NCBI GenBank assembly: GCA_947629995.1
Contig: CANRFX010000053.1
Location: forward strand, 1-7,794
Direction of reading: 5' to 3'
Source of the DNA: an uncultured Clostridia bacterium
Lineage (GTDB): Bacteria > Bacillota > Clostridia > TANB77 > CAG-508
Length of the DNA stretch: 7,794 nucleotides
Part shown: positions 7,241-7,794 of the stretch, in pieces
Numbering within the stretch: the stretch's first letter is position 1
Layout of the letters: every line of letters starts with the position of its first letter
The notes under the pieces: generated by a model
The model's database searches: none
What the model was told of the DNA's origin: nothing
What the model saw: only the letters and a program-made list of their open reading frames with translations
Made by a program: the position numbers and the translations under genes

Positions 7241-7267
7241 GTGGGAAAAAAGTGGGAAAGTGGGAAT
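7241..7267 (+). repeat. Three direct repeats of GTGGGAAA
   Basis: Copies lie at 7241-7248, 7252-7259 and 7260-7267 (the last ends in AAT). They stand out as the only G-rich sequence in the area and sit about 105-130 bp from the tuf junction, right after the stop codon of the 39-residue ORF. Arm-type binding sites of tyrosine integrases commonly look like this: short direct repeats on one side of the core. I infer that role here. Confidence 0.55.
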
Positions 7268-7387
7268 TTATCGTTTCCAATTGAAGCCATCTCTCACCCC
7301 TTTTCTATATATTTTATATGTATATCTTTTGAATAATATTGCGAGTACCTTTTCAAATGCGTTTAATTTTGGTAATGAGTTTTTCAT
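7268..7387 (-). CDS. Small, strongly basic 39-residue protein of unknown function
   Basis: This short frame opens with ATG at 7387, eight bases after a near-perfect GGGAGGT ribosome binding site, and ends in TAA at 7268. The product MKNSLPKLNAFEKVLAILFK continues to GFNWKR. It has 11 Lys or Arg against 2 acidic residues, a short amphipathic or hydrophobic segment (about residues 11-19) and aromatic Tyr/Phe/Trp residues in its basic C-terminal half. I do not recognise the family. A promoter with a palindromic operator lies directly upstream, which argues that it is a real, regulated gene. Its position next to the inferred attachment site would suit a small accessory DNA-binding protein, but that is only a guess from charge and location. 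No signal peptide or known motif is visible. Confidence 0.6.
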   Translation of the reverse strand: MKNSLPKLNAFEKVLAILFKRYTYKIYRKGVRDGFNWKR

Positions 7388-7406
7388 ATTGTTATACCTC
7401 CCATTA

Positions 7407-7430
7407 TAATATAGAGTTTTCTCTATATTA
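7407..7430. promoter_or_regulatory. Perfect palindromic operator upstream of the 39-residue ORF
   Basis: TAATATAGAG and CTCTATATTA are perfect 10-bp arms around a 4-bp TTTT spacer. On the minus strand the palindrome begins with the -10 box TAATAT and spans the expected transcription start, the classic place for a repressor to block RNA polymerase. If transcribed, it could instead act as a short leader hairpin before the ribosome binding site. There is no T-run to make it a terminator. Confidence 0.65.
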
Positions 7431-7453
7431 AACATTTTACCATATTATGTAAA
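7425..7453 (-). promoter_or_regulatory. Promoter of the 39-residue ORF
   Basis: On the minus strand, TTTACA (7448-7453) and TAATAT (7425-7430) are 17 bp apart, with the start expected near 7418. The -10 box is the outer arm of the palindrome at 7407-7430. Confidence 0.6.
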
Positions 7454-7519
7454 TAAAAATAACTCCAAAGGTTTATAGGTATTGTTCGCTATTCCTGTTG
7501 ATATAACTACATTACAAAA

Positions 7520-7537
7520 TTCGACAAGTTTCGACTT
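7520..7537 (-). promoter_or_regulatory. Tandem Spo0A-like (0A) boxes
   Basis: Read on the minus strand, ACTTGTCGAA and AAAAGTCGAA give two TCGAA cores exactly 10 bp apart. The first matches the Spo0A consensus TTTGTCRAA at 8 of 9 positions, the second at 6 of 9. Spo0A binds tandem boxes on the same face of the helix. They lie about 65-85 bp upstream of the -35 box of the 39-residue ORF. Alternative: binding sites of the element's own regulator. Confidence 0.4.
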
Positions 7538-7542
7538 TTTCC

Positions 7543-7572
7543 ACCATAAAATACCATAAAATACCATAAAAA
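7543..7572 (+). repeat. Three tandem 10-bp repeats (ACCATAAAAT)
   Basis: Three exact-phase copies lie at 7543-7552, 7553-7562 and 7563-7572 (the last differs in its final base). They begin directly beside the 0A-like boxes and end one base before the stop codon of the 55-residue ORF. The 10-bp period equals one helical turn, as in iteron-like arrays bound by a row of proteins. Confidence 0.7.
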
Positions 7573-7573
7573 A

Positions 7574-7741
7574 CTATTTTAAATTATCAACTAAATCATC
7601 TATATAATCACTTGTTGGATCTTCTTCATTTTTTAATTGTGATATTTGTTGTTTTATATATTCTACAGCTTGAAAAGGTTGCTCTGTTTCTACTAATTCA
7701 GATATATGTTCCAACATTTTTATAATTTCAATATTTTTCAT
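7574..7741 (-). CDS. Small, acidic 55-residue protein of unknown function
   Basis: The frame runs from ATG at 7741 to TAG at 7574, with an AGAGAGG ribosome binding site about 10 bases upstream and a TATAAT box further upstream. The product begins MKNIEIIKMLEHISELVETE and ends TSDYIDDLVDNLK, with 13 acidic residues and 5 Lys. It is predicted to be almost entirely helical, possibly a helical hairpin: heptad-like Ile/Leu spacing in residues 4-17 and 27-37, then an acidic tail. No membrane segment, signal peptide or known motif is visible, and I do not recognise the family. It points the same way as the 39-residue gene, with a 186-bp gap that holds repeats and regulatory sites, so the two need not be co-transcribed. 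Confidence 0.6.
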   Translation of the reverse strand: MKNIEIIKMLEHISELVETEQPFQAVEYIKQQISQLKNEEDPTSDYIDDLVDNLK

Positions 7742-7766
7742 ATAATGATACCTCTCTTATGGTACT

Positions 7767-7794
7767 ATTATATATTAAATACCTTATAAAAACA
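7767..7794 (-). promoter_or_regulatory. Promoter of the 55-residue ORF (cut by window edge)
   Basis: A perfect TATAAT (7767-7772, minus strand) lies 25 bp before the start codon. At the optimal 17-bp spacing the -35 box would read xTGTTT, with its first base just outside the window, so only part of the promoter can be judged. The -10 region is bracketed by GGTA and TACC (7761-7783), which might be a weak operator. Confidence 0.45.

Larger units (their letters stand above)
7135..7794. mobile_element. Putative edge of an integrated element inserted in the tuf 3' end (continues beyond window)
   Basis: Sequence to the right of the tuf remnant is unlike a normal gene junction. It is extremely AT-rich and holds three short repeat arrays, a palindromic operator over a promoter and two very small genes pointing toward the junction. 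This is typical of the attachment-site end of an integrative element or prophage. There is no integrase, excisionase or conjugation gene that I can recognise in this 660 bp, so the identity of the element is open and the far end lies outside the window. Confidence 0.45.

Noticed and set aside
1..7794. CRISPR array, tRNA or rRNA genes
   Set aside because: No regularly spaced 25-40-bp repeats with unique spacers, no tRNA-like cloverleaf or GTTCGA loop, and no rRNA signatures were seen. The only tandem arrays are the adhesin units and the short repeats at the right end.

Overview
This window comes from the chromosome of a low-GC, monoderm Firmicute, most likely a gut-type clostridium. The base composition is strongly AT-rich, ribosome binding sites are AGGAGG-like, promoters have TTGACA/TATAAT form, and a very large secreted adhesin is present. 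TGG is the only Trp codon in the real genes and no gene reads through TGA, so the standard bacterial code applies. The species cannot be named from this sequence.

Layout, left to right. (1) 1-3911, minus strand: the first 1303 codons of a giant surface protein, open at the window edge. It has a signal peptide, a predicted Cys-Gln thioester head domain and four DUF11/isopeptide-type stalk repeats of about 225-235 residues. Two of these repeats are a fairly recent tandem duplication at the DNA level. (2) 3912-4237: a divergent intergenic region with two good minus-strand promoters and a 14-bp inverted repeat. (3) 4238-5522, plus strand: a D-alanyl-D-alanine carboxypeptidase (DacF/PBP5 family). 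Its signal peptide lies in a different frame from its catalytic domain, so the gene carries an apparent one-base frameshift. (4) 5523-5553: a bidirectional terminator that overlaps the acpP stop codon. (5) 5537-6922, minus strand: acpP and plsX, the acyl carrier protein and the enzyme that draws on acyl-ACP to start phospholipid synthesis. Each has its own near-consensus promoter.

(6) 7042-7794 is the most unusual part. A terminator stands directly after only the last 12 or so codons of an EF-Tu gene (tuf). Immediately upstream of those codons the EF-Tu reading frame ends in unrelated, very AT-rich DNA. That DNA holds direct-repeat arrays, a perfect palindrome over a promoter, tandem Spo0A-like boxes and two tiny genes with good ribosome binding sites. 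I read this as one end of an integrated mobile element that used the 3' end of tuf as its attachment site, leaving the displaced tuf tail and native terminator in front of plsX. No integrase lies inside the window, so this is an inference.

Functionally, plsX and acpP serve membrane lipid synthesis, the carboxypeptidase trims peptidoglycan stem peptides, and the adhesin probably attaches the cell to a host or partner surface. The right edge belongs to a different, accessory unit.
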